From the NCBI RefSeq assembly GCF_013294065.1, contig NZ_JABSNM010000007.1:175501-239500 (forward strand): a stretch of DNA of 64,000 bases, written 5' to 3'. The DNA comes from Sphaerotilus uruguayifluvii. Lineage in GTDB: Bacteria > Pseudomonadota > Gammaproteobacteria > Burkholderiales > Burkholderiaceae_C. Below are positions 19,014-27,115 of the stretch, in pieces. The notes under the pieces were generated by a model, which did not search any database, was not told where the DNA came from, and saw only the letters and a program-made list of their open reading frames with translations. Numbering within the stretch: the stretch's first letter is position 1; each line of letters opens with the position of its first letter. The position numbers were made by a program, and so were the translations under genes.

Positions 19014-19412
19014 TCAGCCCGGCAGCGCCTGGTGGCAGGCCACGGCGAGCTTGTTGCCGTCCGGGTCGCGCACATAGGCGCCGTAGTAGTCGGGGTGGTA
19101 GTGCGGGCGCAGCCCCGGCGGGCCGTCGCAGCGCCCGCCGTGCGCCAGCGCGACCGCGTGCACCCGGTCGACCTGCTCGCGCGAGCCGGCCAGGAAGGCG
19201 GTCATCTGGCCGTTGCCGGGATCGTGCGCCAGGCCGTCGAAGGGCCGGCCGATCAGGAACAGCGGCCGGGGACCGGGCGTGCTCTGCCACCCCGCCCAGG
19301 GCCGCTCGGCCTCGACGAAGCGCAGCGGCAGGCCCAGCGCCTCCATCACCGGCCGGTAGAAGGCCATCGCCCGATCGAAGTCGGACACGCCGACGAAGAC
19401 ATGCGAGAACAT
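19014..19412 (-). CDS. VOC (glyoxalase/bleomycin-resistance) family protein
   Basis: A 132-residue single-domain VOC protein. It starts MFSHVFVGVSDFDRAMAFYR and ends with the usual YVRDPDGNKLAVACH strand, with metal-ligand candidates H4, E50-region residues and the final strand. The Shine-Dalgarno AAAGGAA precedes the start at 19412. Related proteins are lyases, dioxygenases or binding proteins; no specific substrate can be given. It is downstream of two small membrane-protein genes on the same strand. Confidence 0.82.
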   Translation of the reverse strand: MFSHVFVGVSDFDRAMAFYRPVMEALGLPLRFVEAERPWAGWQSTPGPRPLFLIGRPFDGLAHDPGNGQMTAFLAGSREQVDRVHAVALAHGGRCDGPPGLRPHYHPDYYGAYVRDPDGNKLAVACHQALPG

Positions 19413-19437
19413 CGCTGGATTCCTTTCCCTTGCCGGA

Positions 19438-19713
19438 TCAGTCGCCCCCGCCGCCATCGCCGCCGCCCCCGTCGCCGCAGCCGCCATCGTCGTCGCCGCA
19501 GTCGCTGCCGGCATCGTCCGGTCCGAAGCCGGAGCCGCCCGACGCGCTGTCGTCGCTCGGCAGGTACTCGCGCGACAGCAGCCATTGCAGCACCCGGTGC
19601 AGCAGCGCGAAGCCCAGCACCAGCACCACCATCGACACCAGCGATCCCATCAGGAAGCCCAGGATGCCGCCGGCGAGCAGGAAGGGCAGCCGGGGCAGGC
19701 GGCGCCGGCTCAT
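19438..19713 (-). CDS. Small membrane protein with Gly/Asp-rich tail
   Basis: A 91-residue protein with a basic N-terminus (MSRRRLPRLP), one long hydrophobic segment (residues about 11-45) and a C-terminal tail of about 35 residues made almost only of Gly and Asp, with two Cys. Such tails may bind divalent metal or be disordered. The start overlaps the stop of the upstream gene by four bases (ATGA), so the two are translationally coupled. I do not recognise the family. Confidence 0.65.
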   Translation of the reverse strand: MSRRRLPRLPFLLAGGILGFLMGSLVSMVVLVLGFALLHRVLQWLLSREYLPSDDSASGGSGFGPDDAGSDCGDDDGGCGDGGGGDGGGGD

Positions 19714-20159
19714 GCGCGGTGCTCCGGCCGATGTCCGGGCGCCGGCCGGTGCGCACGCGCCTCGGCCTGCCGCTCGAACAGGTTATCCTGGTAGAGATGC
19801 CCGCCGCGCGCCCAGGCCCACAGGCTGGCCAGCGGATAGGCGAGCAGGAACAGCGCGCCGAGCTGCTCGTACTGGCGCACATGCACCTGCTCGTGCGGGC
19901 GCAGCCGCGCCAGCAGCTCGTGGCTCTGGCCGAGGATGACGTGGCCGAGCGTGATCGCGCCGAACGGCAGCGCCCTCACCCGCCGCGGCAGCCCCGCCTG
20001 GAGCGGCCGCAGCCCGACCTCCAGCACGCCCTCGACGCGCCGCGCGCTGCCCCCGGCCAGCAGCACCGGCGCCGCGGCGACCAGGCCGACGAGGGTGCAA
20101 GGCAGCGCCCACAGCCGAGGCAGCAGCCTTCGCGACAGGATCCCGGAATCAGACGACAT
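19710..20159 (-). CDS. Membrane protein with an HExxH motif
   Basis: A 149-residue protein with hydrophobic segments at about residues 15-38, 65-78 and 100-118. The motif HEQVHVRQYE (residues about 89-98) has the HExxH pattern of zinc metallopeptidases, and related small proteins with HE-x-VHVRQYE exist in many proteobacteria. Whether this one is a peptidase is unknown. It is the first gene of a pair whose second gene encodes the Gly/Asp-tailed protein, and lies 184 bp from the distal end of the CRISPR array. Confidence 0.65.
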   Translation of the reverse strand: MSSDSGILSRRLLPRLWALPCTLVGLVAAAPVLLAGGSARRVEGVLEVGLRPLQAGLPRRVRALPFGAITLGHVILGQSHELLARLRPHEQVHVRQYEQLGALFLLAYPLASLWAWARGGHLYQDNLFERQAEARAHRPAPGHRPEHRA

Positions 20160-20228
20160 GCCGGACAGTCTATGCCGCCCGGGCGCCCTCGTGGCGGCGC
20201 GCCGTTGTGGGCATGACGCCCCCCACCC

Positions 20229-20254
20229 CCGTCATCCTCGCGAAGGCGAGGACC
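20229..20254. repeat. REP-like hairpin, left flank of CRISPR-Cas locus
   Basis: The element reads CCGTCAT followed by stem CCTCGC, loop GAAG and stem GCGAGG. A second element with the same design and compensatory stem changes lies at 31732-31756 in inverted orientation. Such elements are scattered through many proteobacterial genomes between genes. The rest of 20160-20343 holds no gene I can support. Confidence 0.6.
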
Positions 20255-21031
20255 CACCCGACCTTCACCGCCTCTCCCCACTCGCCACCCTTCCCTGACC
20301 GACGATTCGTCGCCGACTTTCAGAGGCTGGTGCTGCTGTTCAATTTCTGAGCTGCCTACCCGGCAGTTCACGGTGCTGGCCATGATCGACCGGCGCCACC
20401 GGATTTCTGAGCTGCCTACCCGGCAGTTCACACCGCGCGATGCCCGAGCCGGTCAGCATGTGATTTCTGAGCTGCCTACCCGGCAGTTCACGTTTCCCTG
20501 AGCGGCACCACGGACGCGTTCGTTTTCTGAGCTGCCTACCCGGCAGTTCACGGGAAAGGGGTTTGCTGACGAGCGGCACCTATTTTCTGAGCTGCCTACC
20601 CGGCAGTTCACCGACCATGTACATCGGCGCGTGCATCACCGATTTTCTGAGCTGCCTACCCGGCAGTTCACCTGGACATGGAGGTCAACATGGACCACGG
20701 ACATTTCTGAGCTGCCTACCCGGCAGTTCACAACAAATATCTATCTTGTTAGCGTGCCACCGTTTTCTGAGCTGCCTACCCGGCAGTTCACTCGCAGTAT
20801 TCGGCGACCCCTCGGCGCTGGTTTTTCTGAGCTGCCTACCCGGCAGTTCACGAGTACGCCGACGGCACCGTGATTGCCCAGCATTTCTGAGCTGCCTACC
20901 CGGCAGTTCACCGGACAAGCTCGATGGGTCGGCCGATCTCGAATTTCTGAGCTGCCTACCCGGCAGTTCACGACGGCAAGGAGCGCTCCATGGGCAGCGT
21001 CATTTTCTGAGCTGCCTACCCGGCAGTTCAC

Positions 21032-21063
21032 TCCGTCGTCTCCGAAGCCGGCCCGCTGATCTC
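21032..21063 (-). repeat. Spacer 12, near-duplicate of spacer 22
   Basis: This spacer, numbered from the left end of the array, matches the spacer at 21632-21663 in 31 of 32 positions. The only difference is C at 21049 against T at 21649, which is position 15 of the crRNA guide counted from the PAM-proximal 5' end. Confidence 0.97.
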
Positions 21064-21483
21064 TTTCTGAGCTGCCTACCCGGCAGTTCACCGGCTGCGG
21101 CTCGGCGAGCTGGCGCAGGTGCATTTCTGAGCTGCCTACCCGGCAGTTCACTCGGTGCGGGTCAGCTTGACGCGCTTCGAGTCTTTCTGAGCTGCCTACC
21201 CGGCAGTTCACGGGCAGACGAGTAGCTTCCTCTTTGCCTCCCATTTCTGAGCTGCCTACCCGGCAGTTCACACGATCAAGCTGTGGAACGCCGGCCGCAT
21301 CCCTTTCTGAGCTGCCTACCCGGCAGTTCACTGGATTGCGCGCGACTGCGGCTCCGATTGACTTTTCTGAGCTGCCTACCCGGCAGTTCACAAATGCCGC
21401 GCCGGGCTACCTCGAGACCGTCCTTTCTGAGCTGCCTACCCGGCAGTTCACCCTGCCGGCGCTGCTGGTGCTGTCGGCCCGCA

Positions 21484-21511
21484 TTTCTGAGCTGCCTACC
21501 CGGCATTTCAC
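21484..21511 (-). repeat. Variant repeat 20 with altered Cas6f hairpin
   Basis: The base at 21506 is T instead of G, so on the transcribed strand repeat position 6 is A instead of C. In the Cas6f (Csy4) hairpin C6 pairs with G20, the pair directly at the cleavage site, so this pair is lost. Processing between the two adjacent crRNAs may be reduced. The change is seen directly; the effect is inferred from Csy4 structural work. Confidence 0.9.
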
Positions 21512-21631
21512 CATGCCGCGGGTGTTGACGCCGCAGTGCGCGATTTCTGAGCTGCCTACCCGGCAGTTCACTGTCAAATATCAACGTACCCGCCGCGCCT
21601 ACATTTCTGAGCTGCCTACCCGGCAGTTCAC

Positions 21632-21663
21632 TCCGTCGTCTCCGAAGCTGGCCCGCTGATCTC
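21632..21663 (-). repeat. Spacer 22, near-duplicate of spacer 12
   Basis: Partner of the spacer at 21032-21063, with one base different (T at 21649). The two lie ten repeat units apart, and the spacers between them are not duplicated, so this is not a simple tandem duplication of a block. Confidence 0.97.
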
Positions 21664-22951
21664 TTTCTGAGCTGCCTACCCGGCAGTTCACATTGCTGGC
21701 GGGGTGGTCAATGCTCGCCGGTATTTCTGAGCTGCCTACCCGGCAGTTCACGTCGAGGCCCTGGCCGCCCAGGCTGCCGATGTTTTCTGAGCTGCCTACC
21801 CGGCAGTTCACTCCGAGGGCGCGGCATTGGTGGAAGGGCGGGATTTCTGAGCTGCCTACCCGGCAGTTCACGCACTCTGGACCATCGCCGGCGGCGGCCT
21901 CGTTTTCTGAGCTGCCTACCCGGCAGTTCACTAGCTGGTCGATCGACACCAGCAGGCGCATCATTTCTGAGCTGCCTACCCGGCAGTTCACGATCATGGG
22001 CAGCACGCCGGGTGCGCCGATCTTTTCTGAGCTGCCTACCCGGCAGTTCACAGCACCGCGGTCGGCCGGTCGCGCTCGGCGTATTTCTGAGCTGCCTACC
22101 CGGCAGTTCACCGAGCGTCGGGACGATGTGGCGCATGGGGCATTTTCTGAGCTGCCTACCCGGCAGTTCACACCATCGGCGTGCTGTTGTTCGACACCGA
22201 CATTTTCTGAGCTGCCTACCCGGCAGTTCACAGCGATCTGGCCGGGACGACGATCAACGCGCTTTTCTGAGCTGCCTACCCGGCAGTTCACGACCAAGAT
22301 CATCGAAGCGCGGCAGCGCGCCGTTTCTGAGCTGCCTACCCGGCAGTTCACGGCTTGATCGTCACGAGAGGGATCTCCGGCAGTTTCTGAGCTGCCTACC
22401 CGGCAGTTCACATCGAAGACCGACGCGCGCGAGTTCACACGCATTTCTGAGCTGCCTACCCGGCAGTTCACGTAGCGCAGCCGCCCGGACTCGTGCCCGA
22501 TCTTTTCTGAGCTGCCTACCCGGCAGTTCACTGCGGGTCATCCCCGCGCCGTGCGATTCTATCTTTCTGAGCTGCCTACCCGGCAGTTCACGTCGGGCGC
22601 CGCGTTGCCCAGCCGCTCGCGCATTTCTGAGCTGCCTACCCGGCAGTTCACGTGTCCTTGGTCCATGAGGGTGGCCAGGACCTTTTCTGAGCTGCCTACC
22701 CGGCAGTTCACGTGGCGGTAGACGCGCGGCGGCACGGCGCCGGTTTCTGAGCTGCCTACCCGGCAGTTCACGGCCCGGCTGGTCCGCAGGGGCCTGCCGG
22801 CCCTTTCTGAGCTGCCTACCCGGCAGTTCACGGGCTGCTCGTCGTCGCGCCCCTGACCTTCGATTTCTGAGCTGCCTACCCGGCAGTTCACTCGTCGAGC
22901 TGCAGCTCTTCGCCGGCCTCGTGTTTCTGAGCTGCCTACCCGGCAGTTCAC

Positions 22952-23088
22952 AAGAGCTGGCAAACGCGCAAGTGCTTGTCGCGCTTGAGCATTCTGCCAG
23001 ACTCTGGCGCGAGACCCTCTTGCGGGATCCTGCGCTAAGTGCTTGATTTTTAAGGAGCAGAGGCTGCCGCCCCGAAAAAGGGTCGTCG
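22952..23088 (-). promoter_or_regulatory. CRISPR leader with IHF-type site
   Basis: The 137 bp between cas6f and the first leader-side repeat. On the minus strand AATCAAGCACTTA (23036-23048) is an exact match to the IHF consensus WATCARNNNNTTR. A weaker copy of its core, CAAGCACTT, recurs at 22970-22978, next to the first repeat. IHF bending of the leader is known to be needed for spacer acquisition in type I-E and I-F systems. The position and orientation fit a leader that also holds the array promoter, which I cannot place exactly. Confidence 0.8.
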
Positions 23089-23646
23089 TCAGAACCAGGG
23101 CACGGTGGCGGTGGCGCTGAGGCCGTAGGCGTTGAAGACGCCGGGCACCGGGTCGTTCTGGAGCGGTCCGTGCCGGATGAACAGCCGGAAATGCTGGCCG
23201 GTGCTGCTGCTGCGCACCTGCAGGCTCGGCAGCCTCAGGAAGGTGGCGGCCTGGTCGGGAATGCGCTCGCGGGCCGTGGCCTCGTCGATCTGCTGGCGAC
23301 GCATCAGGCGACGGCGCATCCGCTCAGGGCTGCTGTGGGACTGCCGCCGCGACACGCAGCAATGCCGAGCCTGCGCCGGCACCGCGCTGATCTCGCCGAT
23401 CGCCAGGTGATCGCGCATGCCGCGCAGCCAGGCCGTGCCCATCAGCATGGCCAGCGCCTCACGTGAACCATGCAGCCGCAGACACAGCCCCAGATCGAGC
23501 CCCTTCACGTCCGGAAAGCTCACGCCGATGCCGGTGGTGCCGCCCGCGGCCAGCGCCCGGTGAAGCTTGGCGTACAGCGCCTCCATCAGGGCCAGCGGAC
23601 CGAACTCAGGGTCCGGCAGCAGCCGAAGATCGAGATGGTGATCCAT
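23089..23646 (-). CDS. cas6f: CRISPR endoribonuclease Cas6f (Csy4)
   Basis: A 185-residue nuclease that cuts the I-F repeat RNA after the hairpin and stays bound to the crRNA 3' end. The N-terminus MDHHLDLRLLPDPEFGP and the C-terminus STGQHFRLFIRHGPLQ...VPWF are classic Csy4. The catalytic His is H29 (KLHRAL), with the Ser of the RSSSTGQHF region, and the arginine-rich helix SHSSPERMRRRLMRR that grips the hairpin is intact. It is the last cas gene, 12 bp after cas7f and directly before the leader. Confidence 0.97.
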   Translation of the reverse strand: MDHHLDLRLLPDPEFGPLALMEALYAKLHRALAAGGTTGIGVSFPDVKGLDLGLCLRLHGSREALAMLMGTAWLRGMRDHLAIGEISAVPAQARHCCVSRRQSHSSPERMRRRLMRRQQIDEATARERIPDQAATFLRLPSLQVRSSSTGQHFRLFIRHGPLQNDPVPGVFNAYGLSATATVPWF

Positions 23647-23658
23647 CGTCGTCCCCGC

Positions 23659-24717
23659 TCAGTCCTTGCCGGCGTCGCCGAAGACGCCGCCGCGCACCAG
23701 CGTGGCCATCACGAAGTGCCGGTCGCCCTCGCTGGCCGGCGCCTGGTCCTTCAGCAGCCACTGGTCCAGCAGCGTGTAGAAATCGACCTTCTTCACCGGC
23801 GGGCGGCAGGCCGAACCCAGCGTCGTCACCGAACCGTACGGCTCGACGGCGATCGGCCCGATCTGGTCCGGCGCAAAGTCCGGGTACCAGGTGTCGATCG
23901 TGCGCAGCGCATTGCCGATCTTCTGCGAGTGCATGCCGGCGATGCCGCCCACCGTGTACAGCGTCTTGCTCTTGCCGGCCTTCTCCTTGTCGAGGATGAG
24001 TTCCTGCGACGGGAACACCTCCTGCCCGGCCCCGATGCGCACGAAGGCGGTCACCTGCAGCAGCACATGCCGGCTGCCCGCCAGCCCTTCGGCGATCAGC
24101 GCCCCGACGGCGTCGAGCGCTGCGGCCTGGTCGGCCGGCACCGCATCGAAGCTTCGCAGCGACAGCGACAGCGCGTCGAAGGTCCACGACGCGGCCGGCT
24201 GCCCGCCGACCAGGTGCGCCACCTGCACCTCCACCTGCTCGGCCCCGACGCGGTTGCGCCACAGGAAGCGGCCGTTGGCCAGGTTGGTGGCATAGCGCCG
24301 CGCCAGCACGCCGAAGCCCTGCGTCTCCACATAACCCTTCACGGTCGCCAGCAGCTTGGCCTGGTAGTCGGCGCTGTTGCAGGCCGACGGCGTGCCGGTC
24401 CCGCCCAGCACCCGCAGCGTGAAGGTCACCTTCAGCGTGTCGGCCTCGGCCGGCAGCGCCGCCACGTCGACGGTCTGCAGATTGGGGTTCTGGATGGCGG
24501 CATCCAGCTTGGCCGGATCGGCGTCCTTGGTCTTCAGGCGGTTGGAGATGGTGCCTCGCACCGATTTCGCGCGCACCTCCACCGCCGGCCAGCCGGCGCT
24601 GCTCTTGCGCCCATCCCAGGCACCGGCAAAGAACAGCGCGTCCGACGGGTCGAGCTTGCGCTCGAAGGCCAGAACGGAAGCGGTGACGAGGCCGGTCGAG
24701 TCTTTCTTGGTTGCCAT
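23659..24717 (-). CDS. csy3: Type I-F Cascade backbone protein Cas7f (Csy3)
   Basis: A 352-residue RAMP protein that forms the six-copy backbone along the crRNA in the Csy surveillance complex. The N-terminal stretch [23 protein letters not shown], the RGTISNRLK segment and the C-terminal [18 protein letters not shown] are family landmarks. It lies 21 bp after csy2 and 12 bp before cas6f on the same strand, the usual csy1-2-3-4 order. No truncation is seen. Confidence 0.96.
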   Translation of the reverse strand: MATKKDSTGLVTASVLAFERKLDPSDALFFAGAWDGRKSSAGWPAVEVRAKSVRGTISNRLKTKDADPAKLDAAIQNPNLQTVDVAALPAEADTLKVTFTLRVLGGTGTPSACNSADYQAKLLATVKGYVETQGFGVLARRYATNLANGRFLWRNRVGAEQVEVQVAHLVGGQPAASWTFDALSLSLRSFDAVPADQAAALDAVGALIAEGLAGSRHVLLQVTAFVRIGAGQEVFPSQELILDKEKAGKSKTLYTVGGIAGMHSQKIGNALRTIDTWYPDFAPDQIGPIAVEPYGSVTTLGSACRPPVKKVDFYTLLDQWLLKDQAPASEGDRHFVMATLVRGGVFGDAGKD

Positions 24718-24738
24718 GATGAATCTATCTCCTTGAAT

Positions 24739-25794
24739 TCAGACGTAGTGGAACGGGTCATCGAGGTCGTCCAGCGCCTCTGCGAGATCGGCAGGCGCCG
24801 ATTCAGGCGGCGGCGCCGGAGGCCGGTACGCATTGCGGCAGCGGTAGAGGCCGGTGGCCGGGTCGTGAGCGGGCCACCACATCAGCTCGGCGGCATCCCC
24901 CAGCCGATGCGGGCTGATCCACTGCCCCAGGCTGTAGACGCTCTCGACAAAGCGCAGCGGCGTGCCACCGTCGCGCGCACGAGCCACGGCACCGGCCTCA
25001 TGCAACGCCGACAGCGCGGCATAGCCCACCGGAATCGGCACGATCCAGCCTGGCGAGCGCTCGGTCTGCCATTCGACTTGTTCGGTGCCATCGGATGCCT
25101 TGACACGCCGTGCCCGCTGGGTCAGCGCGGCCGTGTCGAGCCAGGCGTCCAGCAGCGTGGCCTCGGGCTCCTCGGCACGAAGACCCGCCAGCCGGCTGGC
25201 CAGAAGATCGTCGCGGGCCACCAGGGCGAAGCCGGGCAGCCAGCGCCGGCTCAGGCGCCGCCAGGCCCGGGCCTGTTCGTCGGGCTGGTAGTGCAAGGGC
25301 CAGGGCAAGAGGGTTGGCTCGGTCTGGCGTGGCAACAGCGACAACGCAGGCATCACGCTGCCACCGGCCACGCGCATGCCGGCCAGCACCTCGGCCACGT
25401 GGCGTGCCTGCTGCTGCAGTGCAGCAGGATCGGCATGCGCCATGCCGGCCGCCCGCAGTCCGAACACCAGCGTGATGTCCAGATGGACCCGGCCTTCCTC
25501 GACGATGGCCGGTGTGCTTCCATCCTTGTCCACCGGGTTGCGCGTCAGGTTGAAGCTGATTTCGTGCTTCTGGTCCGCCACCTGGGCCTGCAGATCGTGG
25601 CAGATGACGCCCACCGACCTGAACTCGAACGGCGTCTGGTCGCCCAGACGGCGCTGAAGCGCATGCATCAGCCCGGTGAAGGCCGTGATCGACGGAAACC
25701 CCCACGTCAGCGGGCTGGAGATGGCGTTGGCGTTCTGGATGCGCAGCCGCGGCAGCACCAGCAGGTGGTTGAAGTCGGGCGGATTAGTCGACAT
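24739..25794 (-). CDS. csy2: Type I-F Cascade protein Cas5f (Csy2)
   Basis: A 351-residue Cas5-group protein that binds the 5' handle of the crRNA and pairs with Csy1 at the PAM end of the complex. It begins MSTNPPDFNHLLVLPRLRIQNANAISSP-like, with LTWGFPSITAFTGLMHALQR following, typical of Csy2. Its start codon overlaps the end of csy1 by 11 bp, indicating coupled translation. Confidence 0.95.
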   Translation of the reverse strand: MSTNPPDFNHLLVLPRLRIQNANAISSPLTWGFPSITAFTGLMHALQRRLGDQTPFEFRSVGVICHDLQAQVADQKHEISFNLTRNPVDKDGSTPAIVEEGRVHLDITLVFGLRAAGMAHADPAALQQQARHVAEVLAGMRVAGGSVMPALSLLPRQTEPTLLPWPLHYQPDEQARAWRRLSRRWLPGFALVARDDLLASRLAGLRAEEPEATLLDAWLDTAALTQRARRVKASDGTEQVEWQTERSPGWIVPIPVGYAALSALHEAGAVARARDGGTPLRFVESVYSLGQWISPHRLGDAAELMWWPAHDPATGLYRCRNAYRPPAPPPESAPADLAEALDDLDDPFHYV

Positions 25795-27112
25795 GGGTCA
25801 GCTCCTCCTTGTGGTCGGCCAGCGCTTCCAGCAGGTCGCGCCGCCAGTGGGCATGCTCGGCATCGCCCATCTTCAATGCGTCGGTGCTGCCGAGCTGGGC
25901 GTTGAGCCAGTTGGCATAGCGGCCGGCCAGCTCTCGCGGCCAGTCGCCGGGGATCCGCGTAGGTCGACGGTCCAGAAAGGCCCGCTCGCAGTCCGGCAGC
26001 CGGCATTCGGGCACATCGCTCCAGCCCGGCGGCAGCTCGCGCATCTCGGCCGCGAACAGCAGGAACTGGTCGGTCAGGGCTTCGGCCAGATCGTCTCGGG
26101 TGTCGCGGGTGTCCTTGATTTGCGGAGGCTGAGTGGCCAGAAATCTGCGCAGTTCCCTGACCCCACGGCGCACCTCCGGCCGCCAGCCAAAGCGGTGGAA
26201 CAGCGTCTCGGTCTGCAGCAGTGGCACCACATCGCGGCTGCGCCATTGCGGTGGCAGCGAGACCAGCAACAGGTTGCTGCCGCGGCGCTCGCTGTTGAGC
26301 TGGCTGATGTTCTGGGGCTTGGTGCCACCCAGGTTCTGCTCGGCCATGCCCGGCCAGGAACGGATCGGCCGGTCGTGGAACTGCCTAGCCTTGCGAGCCT
26401 CCTGGGCTTGCCGGGCGGCGTCGCCAAAACGCTCCGCACGGAAACGCTTGAAGACACGGTGCGCCAGCGAAGTCGCATAGAGCGGTGCCAACAGATGGTA
26501 CTGACCATCATCGAGCGGGTCTGTGCCGGTCAGCCAGTAGAGCTGCTTGAGCTTGCGATGCGAGGCCGGTGTCGGGCAGCGCGGGCCGTCAATGTCAGCC
26601 AGCAGCGCCGCCTGCTCGGCCTCCATCCCCAGCGCGGTCACGACATCCGCGTCATTCGCCTGAAGGCGAGCCAGCAGCGACCGGCCCTCGAAGCGCGTCT
26701 CCATCAGCACGGCCGCCAGATCGGCGACCTTCTTGTTGACCGCCCCATTGCCGGTGGCGTCGAGATCGAAGTCCTCGCCCAGCACATGCGAGCCCACCTC
26801 CTGCAGCGCTGGCATCTCCTGCGGCCGCACCAGCAGGTTGGTGGCCGAGCGCACCGGCGGGTCCGGATGCACGGCCTTGACCAGATGCGTGGCCAGCTGC
26901 ACCTGCCCGAGGTACTTCATCCCCTCGTCCAGCAGCTGCGGCCATCGCCACGTCTCACGCAGGGCCGCCCGGCGGGTTTCCGCCGCCGCATCGCTGCCCT
27001 TGACCTGATCCAGCAGCGCGGCCAGCCGCTGCTGCACCGCGTGGTGGATCTGCTGCCGGATGTCTGCCGGCCTCCCTGAAAGATTCGGCACTGTCGGCCC
27101 TCCTTTGATCAT
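25784..27112 (-). CDS. csy1: Type I-F Cascade large subunit Cas8f (Csy1)
   Basis: A 442-residue large subunit, which recognises the GG/CC PAM and recruits Cas2-3. The sequence ADIRQQIHHAVQQRLAALLDQ opens the protein, and the segments ATHLVKAVHPDPPVRSATNLL and NISQLNSERRGSNLLL are typical of Csy1. The start at 27112 lies 3 bp after the cas3 stop codon. An alternative internal start would remove only a few N-terminal residues. Confidence 0.94.
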   Translation of the reverse strand: MIKGGPTVPNLSGRPADIRQQIHHAVQQRLAALLDQVKGSDAAAETRRAALRETWRWPQLLDEGMKYLGQVQLATHLVKAVHPDPPVRSATNLLVRPQEMPALQEVGSHVLGEDFDLDATGNGAVNKKVADLAAVLMETRFEGRSLLARLQANDADVVTALGMEAEQAALLADIDGPRCPTPASHRKLKQLYWLTGTDPLDDGQYHLLAPLYATSLAHRVFKRFRAERFGDAARQAQEARKARQFHDRPIRSWPGMAEQNLGGTKPQNISQLNSERRGSNLLLVSLPPQWRSRDVVPLLQTETLFHRFGWRPEVRRGVRELRRFLATQPPQIKDTRDTRDDLAEALTDQFLLFAAEMRELPPGWSDVPECRLPDCERAFLDRRPTRIPGDWPRELAGRYANWLNAQLGSTDALKMGDAEHAHWRRDLLEALADHKEELTHVD

Positions 27113-27115
27113 GAT

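Larger units (their letters stand above)
20344..22951 (-). CRISPR. Type I-F CRISPR array, 44 repeats and 43 spacers
   Basis: A 28-bp repeat occurs every 60 bp without exception, giving 43 spacers of exactly 32 nt. Read on the minus strand the repeat begins GTGAA and holds the Cas6f hairpin CTGCC-GGGTA-GGCAG followed by CTCAGAAA, the I-F type. The array is therefore transcribed right to left and the newest spacers are at the right, next to the leader and cas6f. Of the repeats, 43 are identical; the one at 21484 has a single change. The leader-distal repeat (20344-20371) is intact. Two spacers are near-identical (21032 and 21632). No spacer target was identified by eye. Confidence 0.98.

Noticed and set aside
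20318..20343. A degenerate extra repeat at the leader-distal end of the array
   Set aside because: The bases TTTCAGAGGCTGG share only the first few positions with the repeat and the 60-bp phase is broken.
20340..22963. Long reading frames on both strands through the array with repeated ELPGRQLRN, SELPTRQFT or CRVGSSE units
   Set aside because: They are the CRISPR repeat translated every 60 bases; 60 is divisible by three, so frames stay open. No start context and no protein family fit.
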